From Hypoxylon rubiginosum (lineage: Eukaryota > Ascomycota > Sordariomycetes > Xylariales > Hypoxylaceae): a DNA stretch of 64,000 nucleotides. This document shows positions 1 to 14,790 of this stretch, piece by piece. Positions within the stretch are counted from its first letter, which is position 1. The number at the start of each line of letters is the position of its first letter. The stretch spans positions 62,001-126,000 of the forward strand of contig CADCXA010000046.1 in NCBI GenBank assembly GCA_902806565.1. Reading direction: 5' to 3'. The notes below the pieces were generated by a model. The model was not told the DNA's origin and did no database searches. It was given only the letters and a program-made list of their open reading frames with translations. The translations under genes and the position numbers were made by a program.

Positions 1-1351
1 GTTTTATTTTTTAAGTAAAATTTAAAGTAAAAGATTATATAAAAATATATAAATATATATTAGTTATATAACATGTTATTATTTATATTAATTTAAAAAA
101 AAATTAATAGTTTTATATATTTTAAAAAAAACTAAAAAAAATAACTTAACTTATTTAACGTTTATAATAAAAACTTAAAATAAAAATATATTTAATTATA
201 AATAAAATATATTAGTAATAAAAGTTATAAGTTATATATATTTTTAAGTAAAATAAAATAAAAGCTTATTAAATATAAAAAAACTAATATTTTTTCATTT
301 AAATATATAATTATTATATTTTAATTTTATTTTTTTTATAAAGTTATTTATTTAAAATATTATAAAAAAATATACGATATTTATCTTAGATTTACTTTTT
401 AAGGTTTTATTTTTAAATAAATTTTAATTATAAAAAAGATTTATATTATAACTTTTATATTAATTATATTTTTATAGTTTATTTAATTAACTGTAAATAA
501 TATATATTATATTAATTTTAAAAGTAATATAATTAATATTTATATTAATAAAAAGTTTTAATTTATATAAAACTGATTATTTTAATTATAAGTTTATTTA
601 AATAATATTTAAATAAATATTTATAAATAAAAATACTAATTTTATATATTATATATTTTAATATTAATACTTATTTATATATTATATAAATAACGTAAAA
701 ATCTAATTATTTAGTTTTTATTTTTTATTATAATTATTTTTTTATTAATAACTAATTATTTTAGTTTCTTATTTTAGGTTCCTTTTTTTTTTATATTTAA
801 ATATAATCATGCTTTTAATTATTTATATTTTTCCAGGTTATTAATAATTTTTATATAAGCCTCATTATCCGGTTATATTATTAATTTTTTATATTATTTT
901 ACTTTTATTAAATTTTATAATATATATTAATTAACTTTAATTTTTATAAGTTATTTTAAAGTATTTTAACAATGTTTTAATGTTTTTTAAATATATTTTT
1001 TATTAATAATATAAAAACTAGCTAGTGTTTTTTTTATTATTTTATATATTATTTTTAAAAATAAGTTATTATATATAGTTTTTTAAAAGTTTAAAAATCT
1101 TTATAATAAACTTTTTATTATGTTTTTAATTACTAGTAAAATATATAGTTTATTTTATTTAAAATTATATTTTTAATTTAAAGTATAATTATTAATAGTT
1201 TTTATAATATATTTGAATTTTAATATTTAAAAAAATATAAATATATATTTTATTTTATTATAATTATAAAAATAGTTTTTTTTATTTATTATAAAGTTTT
1301 TTTAAATTGTAACTTTTTTAAAATAAGTAAAGTTTTTATTTTATAGTTAAT

Positions 1352-1640
1352 TATATAGTTTAATAAATAAAATTAATTTTATTTTTATAAAAATATAAAA
1401 AGTAATTAACTTGGTTTTTATTAAAAAATTATAAAGTTTATTAAATAAAGTTAATTTAAAGAAAATTAATTTACTTTTTATTAATAAACTATATAGTTTA
1501 TTAAATAAAGTTAATCTTTTTTTTATAAAAATATTTAAAAAAATTAATTTAGCTTTTATTAAAAAATCATATAGTTTAATAAATAAAATTAACCTACTTT
1601 TTATAAAAAGATTTTAGTTTAATAAATTAGTTAAAATATT
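1352..1640. repeat. Imperfect ~70-bp tandem repeats inside the palindrome arm
   Basis: A core resembling TATAGTTTAATAAATAAAATTAA recurs about every 65-75 bp (near 1352, 1430, 1490, 1570 and 1613), with TAAA/TTAA variants. The same array appears inverted in the other arm at about 7138-7426. It is probably a remnant of a transposon repeat degraded by RIP, but the parent element cannot be named. Confidence 0.55.
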
Positions 1641-4303
1641 TTAATTTTTAAAGTTAAAAAAGCCATTTAAAATATAAATAATTTATTATATAAAATAAAA
1701 GTTTTATATTAAATATTAATTAATATTAATAAATGTAAATTATATTATAATAATTAATATTAATTTAATTAACTAGGTTAATAATTTTGTTTTTAAATAT
1801 ATTTAATTATAATATTTTTTTATAAGTAATTTTTTAAGTTAATTTTATATTAATAAGTTTTTTATTTAAATAACTATCCTTACTTTTTATATAAATAAAT
1901 AAAAAAGAATTAAACTAAAATATAAATTTTATATATTTATTAATTAATTTAAAAAATAATATATAGTTTAATTTATTATTTAATAATATAACTAATAATT
2001 TAATTGTTAAAAAAGCGGCTTTTTATTAATAATATATAAAATTAATAATTAAAAAGAACTTTTATATTAATAAACTAAAAAAAAATAATATTTATTTTAT
2101 TAATAAATGTTTTAATATTAATATTAAAAAAATTTTAATTATAATTTTTATTATTATTAATATTATTAAAAAATAAATAAATTATTTACTTCTTAAAAAA
2201 AAGAAATTTATTAAGATTAAAACTATTAAATTTAAAGATATAAAAAATATATATTATTAGGTTTTATTTTTAAAACATTTTAAGTTTATTAATAAAAAAA
2301 AGTTTTATAATAATATAAAATAGTTAAATTTAAAAAGTAATAAAATAACAAAGTTATAAAAAAATAATAACAAAAAGTTTAAAAAGCTTAATAATAAAAA
2401 AATTAAAAAGTTTTTTACTTATAATAATATAAAGTTAAAAATAAAATTAAAACCATATAAAAATAAAAAAATAAATATAAAAGAAATAATTTAAAAGTTT
2501 TTTATAAAGTTTATATTTAAAAAAGGAATTTTTTAATTAATAATAAATTATATTTAAAATATAATTATAAAGTTTAATAACACTTTTATTTTTAATAATA
2601 TTATTCTTAAATTAAAATTATTAAAGTAAATTAAAATTAAAAAAATTCTTATTTTAATATTTAATACTTTTTATAATATTCTTTAAAATATATTTTTTAA
2701 TATTATTAGTTATAAGGAATATTAAAAAAAAAAAGCTAATAGTTAAATTATATACCTTATTATAATTTTAAAATATAAAAATAATAATAATAAATTTACT
2801 TACTTTTTTTAAATAATAAAAAATTAATTTATTATATTTTTAATAATATGTTTAAATTTAATAAGAAAGTTAAATAATTAATTTAATATATTTTTAAGTT
2901 TTAAAGTTAAATTTAATATTATTATATTTAGTTTTATTATAAATAATATAAATATATAACTTTTTATATTATAATAAAAAAAAAATAATAAGATTTTAAG
3001 TTTTTATATTTATTATATTAAAATGTTTTATTTAATGGATTTAAAATAATATTTAAAACTACGTATATATATTTTAAATATCTTTTAATAAACTAAATAA
3101 AAAAAAACTATATTAAAAAAAATTACTTTTATTATTATTTAATTTAATAATATAACTTTTAATTTAACTTTTTTTAAAGGTTTAATATTATTTTTATAAA
3201 TATTTAATTATTAAATAATTAATTATAGATTTTTATAAAAAGTTTTAATATTAAATACCACCGGTTTATTATTTTATAATTAGGTTCTTAAAAATAAAAA
3301 ATCTAAAATAACTATAATTTTAATATTTTAGTTTTTATATTTAAATATATAACCTAGCTTATTATCTTATAAAATTAATAAATTAATAAGTTAGGTTTTT
3401 ATTTTAATTTAGGTTTTTATAAATATAATATTATAGTTATTAATATTTTTAATAACTAAAAATAAATTAAGTTATTAGTTATTTTTTTAACAGTTACTTT
3501 TATTTTTTACTAATAAAAGTTTAATATTTTAAATAAAAAAGAAATATAATGTTTTAAAATAAATTAAAACGCTTATAAAATTTAAGTTATATAATATTAA
3601 AGTTTTTTTAAAAAAATAAAATTTTTTTATATATTAAATATTATAATAATATTATAACTTTTTATTATTAAGTTTTTATAATTACTTTTTTATATAGTTT
3701 ATAAGAATATTTAAATAAAAAAAAAAAAAAAACTTTAAATATATATAAAATATTATAAAAAAATATTAGGTTTTTATTTATTATTATTATTATTTAAATA
3801 TAAAAAAAGATTTTTTAGTTAAAAAATAATTAAATATTACATTTAATATATATAAATAATAATTTAAATAGTTATAAAAAAAAACCTTTATAAAAAAAAA
3901 AAATTAAATAAAAGTAGGAATTTTAATATTAAATAATAAAATGTTATAAATATTTTTTTATATTATATTATTAAATAATAAGATATTAAAATTAATTGTT
4001 TTTATATATTAGTTTTTTATTATAAATACTTTTTTACGTAATATTTTATTTTTATAAAACATTTAACTTATTTTTAAATTTAAATTAAATTATATATTTA
4101 AATAAATATTAATTTTAAATATTATTTTTTTATAGTAATTATTTAAGTTATATAACTTTTTAAATTATTAATAACTTAGCCTGGTTTTATATATAGATAT
4201 TAATTTCTAGGTTTTTTTAATAAATTTTTTTTTATAAAAAAATCTAGTTTAATTATATATTTATTAAAATAAATAATAATATAAATTTCCTTTTAAATCT
4301 AAT

Positions 4304-4474
4304 ATATTTTTATATATAAAATAAAGTAAAAAAAATAATAAATAATATATTTTTATTATAATTATACTTTTTATATATAATATAAAAAAAAGAAGTATTT
4401 TAATATGTTATTATTTATATAAATAAATTATTAAATATATTAATTTATATTTTTATTACTAGTTTTATAATTTA
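4304..4474. other. Central spacer of the giant palindrome
   Basis: This 171-bp stretch separates the two arms and is not self-complementary about the centre (near 4389): pairing stops at 4303/4475. It is AT-rich like the arms and holds no ORF. It would form the loop if the arms paired. Confidence 0.8.
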
Positions 4475-7400
4475 ATTAGATTTAAAAGGAAATTTATATT
4501 ATTATTTATTTTAATAAATATATAATTAAACTAGATTTTTTTATAAAAAAAAATTTATTAAAAAAACCTAGAAATTAATATCTATATATAAAACCAGGCT
4601 AAGTTATTAATAATTTAAAAGTTATATAACTTAAATAATTACTATAAAAAATAATATTTAAAATTAATATTTATTTAAATATATAATTTAATTTAAATTT
4701 AAAATAAGTTAAATGTTTTATAAAAATAAAATATTACGTAAAAAAGTATTTATAATAAAAAACTAATATATAAAAAACAATTAATTTTAATATCTTATTA
4801 TTTAATAATATAATATAAAAAAATATTTATAACATTTTATTATTTAATATTAAAATTCCTACTTTTATTTAATTTTTTTTTTTTTATAAAGGTTTTTTTT
4901 TATAACTATTTAAATTATTATTTATATATATTAAATGTAATATTTAATTATTTTTTAACTAAAAAATCTTTTTTTATATTTAAATAATAATAATAATAAA
5001 TAAAAACCTAATATTTTTTTATAATATTTTATATATATTTAAAGTTTTTTTTTTTTTTTATTTAAATATTCTTATAAACTATATAAAAAAGTAATTATAA
5101 AAACTTAATAATAAAAATTTATAATATTATTATAATATTTAATATATAAAAAAATTTTATTTTTTTAAAAAAACTTTAATATTATATAACTTAAATTTTA
5201 TAAGCGTTTTAATTTATTTTAAAACATTATATTTCTTTTTTATTTAAAATATTAAACTTTTATTAGTAAAAAATAAAAGTAACTGTTAAAAAAATAACTA
5301 ATAACTTAATTTATTTTTAGTTATTAAAAATATTAATAACTATAATATTATATTTATAAAAACCTAAATTAAAATAAAAACCTAACTTATTAATTTATTA
5401 ATTTTATAAGATAATAAGCTAGGTTATATATTTAAATATAAAAACTAAAATATTAAAATTATAGTTATTTTAGATTTTTTATTTTTAAGAACCTAATTAT
5501 AAAATAATAAACCGGTGGTATTTAATATTAAAACTTTTTATAAAAATCTATAATTAATTATTTAATAATTAAATATTTATAAAAATAATATTAAACCTTT
5601 AAAAAAAGTTAAATTAAAAGTTATATTATTAAATTAAATAATAATAAAAGTAATTTTTTTTAATATAGTTTTTTTTTATTTAGTTTATTAAAAGATATTT
5701 AAAATATATATACGTAGTTTTAAATATTATTTTAAATCCATTAAATAAAACATTTTAATATAATAAATATAAAAACTTAAAATCTTATTATTTTTTTTTT
5801 ATTATAATATAAAAAGTTATATATTTATATTATTTATAATAAAACTAAATATAATAATATTAAATTTAACTTTAAAACTTAAAAATATATTAAATTAATT
5901 ATTTAACTTTCTTATTAAATTTAAACATATTATTAAAAATATAATAAATTAATTTTTTATTATTTAAAAAAAGTAAGTAAATTTATTATTATTATTTTTA
6001 TATTTTAAAATTATAATAAGGTATATAATTTAACTATTAGCTTTTTTTTTTTAATATTCCTTATAACTAATAATATTAAAAAATATATTTTAAAGAATAT
6101 TATAAAAAGTATTAAATATTAAAATAAGAATTTTTTTAATTTTAATTTACTTTAATAATTTTAATTTAAGAATAATATTATTAAAAATAAAAGTGTTATT
6201 AAACTTTATAATTATATTTTAAATATAATTTATTATTAATTAAAAAATTCCTTTTTTAAATATAAACTTTATAAAAAACTTTTAAATTATTTCTTTTATA
6301 TTTATTTTTTTATTTTTATATGGTTTTAATTTTATTTTTAACTTTATATTATTATAAGTAAAAAACTTTTTAATTTTTTTATTATTAAGCTTTTTAAACT
6401 TTTTGTTATTATTTTTTTATAACTTTGTTATTTTATTACTTTTTAAATTTAACTATTTTATATTATTATAAAACTTTTTTTTATTAATAAACTTAAAATG
6501 TTTTAAAAATAAAACCTAATAATATATATTTTTTATATCTTTAAATTTAATAGTTTTAATCTTAATAAATTTCTTTTTTTTAAGAAGTAAATAATTTATT
6601 TATTTTTTAATAATATTAATAATAATAAAAATTATAATTAAAATTTTTTTAATATTAATATTAAAACATTTATTAATAAAATAAATATTATTTTTTTTTA
6701 GTTTATTAATATAAAAGTTCTTTTTAATTATTAATTTTATATATTATTAATAAAAAGCCGCTTTTTTAACAATTAAATTATTAGTTATATTATTAAATAA
6801 TAAATTAAACTATATATTATTTTTTAAATTAATTAATAAATATATAAAATTTATATTTTAGTTTAATTCTTTTTTATTTATTTATATAAAAAGTAAGGAT
6901 AGTTATTTAAATAAAAAACTTATTAATATAAAATTAACTTAAAAAATTACTTATAAAAAAATATTATAATTAAATATATTTAAAAACAAAATTATTAACC
7001 TAGTTAATTAAATTAATATTAATTATTATAATATAATTTACATTTATTAATATTAATTAATATTTAATATAAAACTTTTATTTTATATAATAAATTATTT
7101 ATATTTTAAATGGCTTTTTTAACTTTAAAAATTAAAATATTTTAACTAATTTATTAAACTAAAATCTTTTTATAAAAAGTAGGTTAATTTTATTTATTAA
7201 ACTATATGATTTTTTAATAAAAGCTAAATTAATTTTTTTAAATATTTTTATAAAAAAAAGATTAACTTTATTTAATAAACTATATAGTTTATTAATAAAA
7301 AGTAAATTAATTTTCTTTAAATTAACTTTATTTAATAAACTTTATAATTTTTTAATAAAAACCAAGTTAATTACTTTTTATATTTTTATAAAAATAAAAT

Positions 7401-8777
7401 TAATTTTATTTATTAAACTATATAATTAACTATAAAATAAAAACTTTACTTATTTTAAAAAAGTTACAATTTAAAAAAACTTTATAATAAATAAAAAAAA
7501 CTATTTTTATAATTATAATAAAAATAAAATATATATTTATATTTTTTTAAATATTAAAATTCAAATATATTATAAAAACTATTAATAATTATACTTTAAA
7601 TTAAAAATATAATTTTAAATAAAATAAACTATATATTTTACTAGTAATTAAAAACATAATAAAAAGTTTATTATAAAGATTTTTAAACTTTTAAAAAACT
7701 ATATATAATAACTTATTTTTAAAAATAATATATAAAATAATAAAAAAAACACTAGCTAGTTTTTATATTATTAATAAAAAATATATTTAAAAAACATTAA
7801 AACATTGTTAAAATACTTTAAAATAACTTATAAAAATTAAAGTTAATTAATATATATTATAAAATTTAATAAAAGTAAAATAATATAAAAAATTAATAAT
7901 ATAACCGGATAATGAGGCTTATATAAAAATTATTAATAACCTGGAAAAATATAAATAATTAAAAGCATGATTATATTTAAATATAAAAAAAAAAGGAACC
8001 TAAAATAAGAAACTAAAATAATTAGTTATTAATAAAAAAATAATTATAATAAAAAATAAAAACTAAATAATTAGATTTTTACGTTATTTATATAATATAT
8101 AAATAAGTATTAATATTAAAATATATAATATATAAAATTAGTATTTTTATTTATAAATATTTATTTAAATATTATTTAAATAAACTTATAATTAAAATAA
8201 TCAGTTTTATATAAATTAAAACTTTTTATTAATATAAATATTAATTATATTACTTTTAAAATTAATATAATATATATTATTTACAGTTAATTAAATAAAC
8301 TATAAAAATATAATTAATATAAAAGTTATAATATAAATCTTTTTTATAATTAAAATTTATTTAAAAATAAAACCTTAAAAAGTAAATCTAAGATAAATAT
8401 CGTATATTTTTTTATAATATTTTAAATAAATAACTTTATAAAAAAAAATAAAATTAAAATATAATAATTATATATTTAAATGAAAAAATATTAGTTTTTT
8501 TATATTTAATAAGCTTTTATTTTATTTTACTTAAAAATATATATAACTTATAACTTTTATTACTAATATATTTTATTTATAATTAAATATATTTTTATTT
8601 TAAGTTTTTATTATAAACGTTAAATAAGTTAAGTTATTTTTTTAGTTTTTTTTAAAATATATAAAACTATTAATTTTTTTTTTAAATTAATATAAATAAT
8701 AACATGTTATATAACTAATATATATTTATATATTTTTATATAATCTTTTACTTTAAATTTTACTTAAAAAATAAAAC

Positions 8778-11700
8778 TAGCTAGTTTTTTTATATATATT
8801 ATAATTAATATTAAAATTAACTTTAAAATTAAAATTAAAGTTATAATTAAGGTTAAAATTAAAGTTAAAATCGATATTAAAATAAATATTATTATATATT
8901 AATAAGTAAAATCTAATTAATATTTTATTATAATAATACTAACCTATAAAACTATATTAAAAACTATTATTATTATAATAATAATTAATATATATATTAT
9001 TTAATATATTAATATTTTATTTTAATATTATAAACTTAATTATATATTTTTACTATAAGTTATAACCACTTATATATTATTTATAATATTAACTTTTAAT
9101 ATATAAATGGTTATAAATTTAAATATATAACGTTAAAAAGTTTTTTAATTATATTAATATAATTTTTATTATTTAAATTTTAATATATAATTATTTTATT
9201 AATTAATAATAAAAAAAAGTTTAAATTAATTATTTTAACGTTTGTTTTTTTATAGCTTATTATAAAAAAAAAGGTTTAATAAATTAATTATAATATTATG
9301 TTTTAAATAAAAAAGAAAAAAAATATATATATAAATAATACAGGTTATATTTTACACTTTTTTATAAATTATATACCATTTAATTAATTACGTTAATATT
9401 TAATTATAAATAATTAGTTTATATATTAATAAAAAGTTTATTATTTTTTTTTAAAAAAGGAATAAATTATATATTTTAAGATATATTTTATATTAAATTA
9501 TTATATATTATTTTAATTATTAAGTATATAATTTAACATTATTTATATATATAAATAACTTATAATAATTTTATTATTATTTATTTATTTAAATTAAATT
9601 ATTTATATTATTAAATATATATATATATATATATTAAATAAGTTATATTAATCTTTTTAAACTATATTAAAAGCCGAAAAAAAATATTAATTATATTTAT
9701 ATTATATAAAATAATAAACTACATTTATAAATAGTTAATAGTTTTATTTTTAAGTGTTATATTAACTTAAAACTAATATAATAAAATAATATAATAATAT
9801 ATTTTATAGGTTATATTAATTTTTATAATATTAATATTTAATTTTTAATATATATAAAGCTATATATATTTTAATTTTATATAAGTTTTTTAAATAAATA
9901 TATTTTTATATTAACCTTTAAAACAATATATTTTTTACTAATAATAACTATTAAAAGATATTATATATTTTAATTTATAAAAAATATTTTTTATTTTATT
10001 TATTTAAATATTTTTATTTATATAGTTATATAAAATAAGCACTTTTTATTTATTTTAAAAAACTGTTAATAGTTTTTTTTAGTTTTTTTATATTAATAAT
10101 TAAAAATATTTTTATTTAATTTATTAAAATAATATATTATATTATTAAATTAAATAATAATAAAATAAAGATTTATTTAAAAAAACTTATTTTTTTAAAA
10201 AAAAGTAATTTAATAATTTTAAATAATTTAAGTTAACACTTTTTTAGCGTTAAAAAATAATAACCTTATTATTTTATTTATAATAATTAAAAGTATAATT
10301 TTTAAAATAATTCTTATTAAATATTTTATAATAATCTTTATAATAACCGATATTATAATTTTTATTTTTTTTTTATTATAATTTATATTATAAACTTTAC
10401 TTTTATTTAATTAATAGCTTTTATTATTAAATTTACTGTAAATTTTAATAAACACTTTTAAGTATTTAATATAATAATTTTAATATTTTAATTTATAAAT
10501 TATTATTAATTTAAATAAATTAATTTTAAAATATAAATATTTTAACTTTTTTTTTATATTTAAATATAAATTTTTAAGATATATAGAATTTATTATTTTT
10601 ATATTTAAAAATAAAATAAATATTTATAATAACGTTATTATTAAATAAAGTTATAAAAGTATTTATAAAACAGCTATTAATAATAAAAATAATAAAAACC
10701 TAATTTATTAAAACTTTTTATATATTATTAAAATTAAATATATATATAATTCTTAGATTTAAAACATATTAATATTAAAATAAGTTAAAAAGTTAATTAG
10801 TTAAATATTTTTATTTATAATATATTATAATAATAATAATTTTATTTTTAAAAACTTATAATTATATTATAATTAAAATATATTTTAAATATAAATAAAA
10901 ACTAATAATTTTTTAAAAAATATTATTTAAAATTATATTATTTTATTTAATAATAACCCACTATAAAAACATATAAATAAAAACTTACTATTTAATAAAA
11001 AACTTTTTAATAATTTTATATATATATTATTTATTTTTAAATTAAATATTATATTTAAATATATTATAAAAATAATATATAGTTAAAAACTAAATTAACT
11101 TTTTATAAAAATATTAAAAAAACTTACATTATAATAAAAACAACTTATAAAAATAATTAATAATAAATTAAATATATAATTTAAAGTATTTTAAGTTTCT
11201 AAAAAAATAATAACTTTTTATTTAATTATAAAATATAAATTTAATATAAAAAATATATTTATAAAAATAAACTAATATTTAAATGGTTTTATAATATTTA
11301 TATTAATAAATATTATAACGTTTTTTTAATATTATAATATATTTAACTTTATAATTAATTAAAAATATATAATATTTATATTTACTTAATTAAATTAATA
11401 AACTAAAAAATTCTATATAAAAAAAATTAAGTGTTTATATATAGTTAATTTTAATTAATATATTATTTTTAAAAAAAACTTTTAATAATATTTATATTTA
11501 AAATAAAAAGAATAAATTCTATTAACTTTTAAAACGTTTTAATAAATAATATAAAAAAAAGTTAAATAAAACGTTTAAAAAATAACTTATATTATTAATA
11601 TTAAAACCATAAAAACTATATTAATTTTTATAAGTTTTAAAAATATAATCTATTTAAATAATATTTAATATTATAATTTTATTAATTTAAACTTAATATA

Positions 11701-14700
11701 TATTATAATTATTTTTTTATATGTTTTTTTTATAATTAATATAATTATTTTTATAGTTTTTTAAAATATTAAACTATTTTATATTTTTTTTATTACTAGC
11801 TTAATAAGTTTTATAATTATATTATTTTTTTTCTTTTTTATAATAGTAATAAGTAATTTTATAATATCTAATAAAATTATTTTTTATAAACTTTATATAA
11901 TAAAATTAACAGTTATTATAACTATTAATAATATTATTTTTTTTTATATTTTATATATAATAATTATAACTTATTTTATAACTTTTTATAATATTTTATT
12001 TTATAGTTTTTATATAATAAATAAAACTAATTTATTAGTTTTAAATAATATTACTTTTTATAATATTTTAAAGTTAAATTTAATAAACTTTATAATTTTT
12101 ATATTAAATATTAACATTATAATTTAAATTAATATAAAATAATATATATTTATTTATATTATTAATTTATTTATTTATTTATAAATATTACTTTTAATTT
12201 AATTATAACACTTATAATAAATTATTAATAAAATTTTATATTAATTAATAGGATATTTATATATATAATATCTTAAACTTTTTTTTTTTTATTTAAATTA
12301 AATTAACTTAAAAAAAAACTTAATTTTTATAAAAAGCCATTTAAAATAAAACCTTATAAAAAAATAATAAAAACAAATTAAATAATTAAAACTAATAAAA
12401 TTAATATAAAATTAAAATAAGCGCGATTAATTTTATAATAAAAAAAAACTTTTTAATAAAAATATAAAAAAAAGATTAAAAAACTAATAACTTTAAAATA
12501 AAATATCTTATATTTTTTATATTTATAGTAAAAAAAATACTATTTTTAATAAAAATTATATTTTTTTTTTTATTAATAATTTTTATTTAAATTAAAATCT
12601 TAGTTAATTATTAATATTTTAAATATTATTTTTATTTTTTTAAGTTTATTAATATATTTATTATAATTTTTAAAAATCTAAATAATACTATCACTTTTTT
12701 TTTTTTTAATATAGCTTTTATTATATAATAAATTATAAAAACCTAGTAAATTTATATTTTATTTATAATAATTAAAGTTTTTTATTTATTATTATATTTA
12801 TTTAATATATAAAAAAAATTATAAATAATAAAAAAAGATTTATAATAAAAGTTAAAATTATTTATTTAACTTATAAACTAAAAGTAAAAAAAGAAAAAAA
12901 CTTTAATAATTTATTTATATATATTTTAAAAAACATATAAAAAAATATATTTATTAAAAAAGTTTTTTTTATAAAATATATTTTATAATATATAATTAAG
13001 TTTTACTATATATATTAAACTAATAAAAAGTAAAAAATAAGCTTAAAAAAAAACATTATTATTTATTAAAAAAAAAGCGAAATTATTTTATAATAAATTA
13101 ATTATTTTTTTAAATATTTAAATATTAAATTATTTTTAAAACAATTAAAAATATTTACTTTTTATATTAAAAATTAAAATAAAATAAAAACTTATTTAAA
13201 TTATAAAATTTATTAAAAATTTAAAAAAAAAAACAAGGTATAAAATTAAATAAAAAAATTACTAACGTAAATATTAAAAACGTTTATAAAAAACTATATA
13301 ATAAAAAGAAAAAAATAAAATTAAAATTATTTTTAAAAAAAGAAATTAACAATTAATAATTTTAAGTAAATAAATTAAAATTAAATAAATTTAAAGTTAT
13401 TATTTTATTTAAAAAAAACTTAATTAAATTTTTTTTAACTAATAAAAATTTAATAAAAATTAAATTAATAAATATTTACTTAAAAAAAATTAAGTAAAAA
13501 AAAAATTAAATATAAAACTTATTATTTATTAAAATTAAATTTTAATAAAACGAATATATAAAAACTAGGTTAAAAAAAATTAATTTTATAAAATTAAAAG
13601 TAAAAAAAACCAAGTTAATAAATATTAAAAAATATATAAAATATATAAAAACTAAATTAATAAAAGTTTTAATTATAAGTATTAATATAAAAAAAATTAA
13701 CTCGGAAAAAATAAATATTATTATTATTAACTTAAAAACTATTAAAATATAAAAAATAAAATTAATAAATAACATTTTAATAAAAAACAATTTAATAATA
13801 ATTAAATTATTAAAATATAATATAAAAAAAAGCTATTTTATAGTTATTTTATTATTAAAAATTAATATAAAATATAATTAACCGTTATTATAATTTTATA
13901 TATTAAATAAAAATAAGTTATTAATATTAAAAACAATATTTTAAAATATTAATATAATAATTATTTAAATATATTACTAATATTTAAATAATAAAACCGT
14001 TAAAAACAATATTAATAAAAAATAAACTAACTAAAAAAACTTATAAACTATTATTATAAAATTTTTTATATAAAATAAATATATTTTTATATAAAATAAA
14101 AACAATAAAATTAAAACTTTATATAATAATAATAAAAAAAATTAAAAAAGCTTTTATATATATAAAAGAAATATTTTTAAAAAATAATTATAAATTTTAA
14201 AAATATTATTAATTATTAATTTTAAGTATAACTTAAAGTTATTAAATATATATATAATATTTTATAATTAAAAACTTTATTATAAATATATATATATTTT
14301 AAAAAAAAAATTTAAATTAAAATATATATAATTATAATATAAAAAATTAAAAAGTAAATTAAATATTTTAATAAAAAAAAATAAACTTTATATATTATAT
14401 AAAAAAATAAATATATTTTTAATTAATTAAATATAAATATATTTATAAATATAAATATTTAAAAAAGTTATAATAAAAAAAATATAAAAACTTTTTAAAA
14501 TTATTATAAAATTTTTTTTTTATATTATAAATTAAAAAAAAAAACTAATTTATTAAATTAAAAACTAATTTTATATTATTTTATATTTTCTTTTTAATTA
14601 GTTTTTATTTTTTTTTTATAAAATATATATAAATTAATATATAATTAAGGTTTTATTTTTTTATTTAAGCGGCGGGTTTTTATAAAAAAAAAACATAATA

Positions 14701-14790
14701 TAATAACTTTTATAAACTTAAATATTTTTATAAATTTAAATATAACTTTTATAAATTTAAATATATAAGAAACTTTTAATAACATAATAT
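8778..14790. other. AT-rich, RIP-degraded block, no genes
   Basis: The composition is almost pure A/T, with surviving cytosines mostly in CT, CC or CG context and hardly any CpA or TpG, the footprint of exhaustive RIP. No open frame here looks like a gene; the longest (13542-13790, minus) encodes only F/I/L/N-type residues expected from random AT sequence. The block ends in a transition at about 14650-14880. It is probably a decayed transposon nest whose families cannot be recognised by eye. Confidence 0.85.
8810..8872. repeat. Short AT-rich tandem repeat (about 12-bp unit)
   Basis: Units like AAAATTAAAGTT recur imperfectly five times just outside the right arm of the palindrome. No function is implied. 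Confidence 0.45.

Larger units (their letters stand above)
1..8777. repeat. Giant near-perfect palindrome (inverted repeat, arms ~4.3 kb)
   Basis: The sequence from base 1 reads as the reverse complement of the sequence ending at 8777. Arms run about 1-4303 and 4475-8777. Anchors checked: 71 with 8707, 159 with 8620, 859 with 7918, 2015 with 6761, 3256 with 5520, 4283 with 4495. The sum of paired coordinates stays between 8776 and 8779 over 4.3 kb, so arms differ by only a few indels. The one traced is a homopolymer (9 A at 95-103 against 10 T in the partner). In about 240 bp compared base by base (near 1981-2220) no substitution was seen. Both arms are extremely AT-rich and CpA-poor. The left arm begins at the first base of the window, so it may extend beyond it. 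No coding capacity is visible. Confidence 0.95.

Noticed and set aside
13542..13790. 82-codon minus frame with a very hydrophobic product
   Set aside because: It lies in AT-exhausted DNA where stop-free F/I/L/N frames arise by composition; no motif, no normal-GC codons.
1..14790. Telomere at the left end
   Set aside because: No TTAGGG-type repeats are present at either strand near base 1 or in the palindrome.
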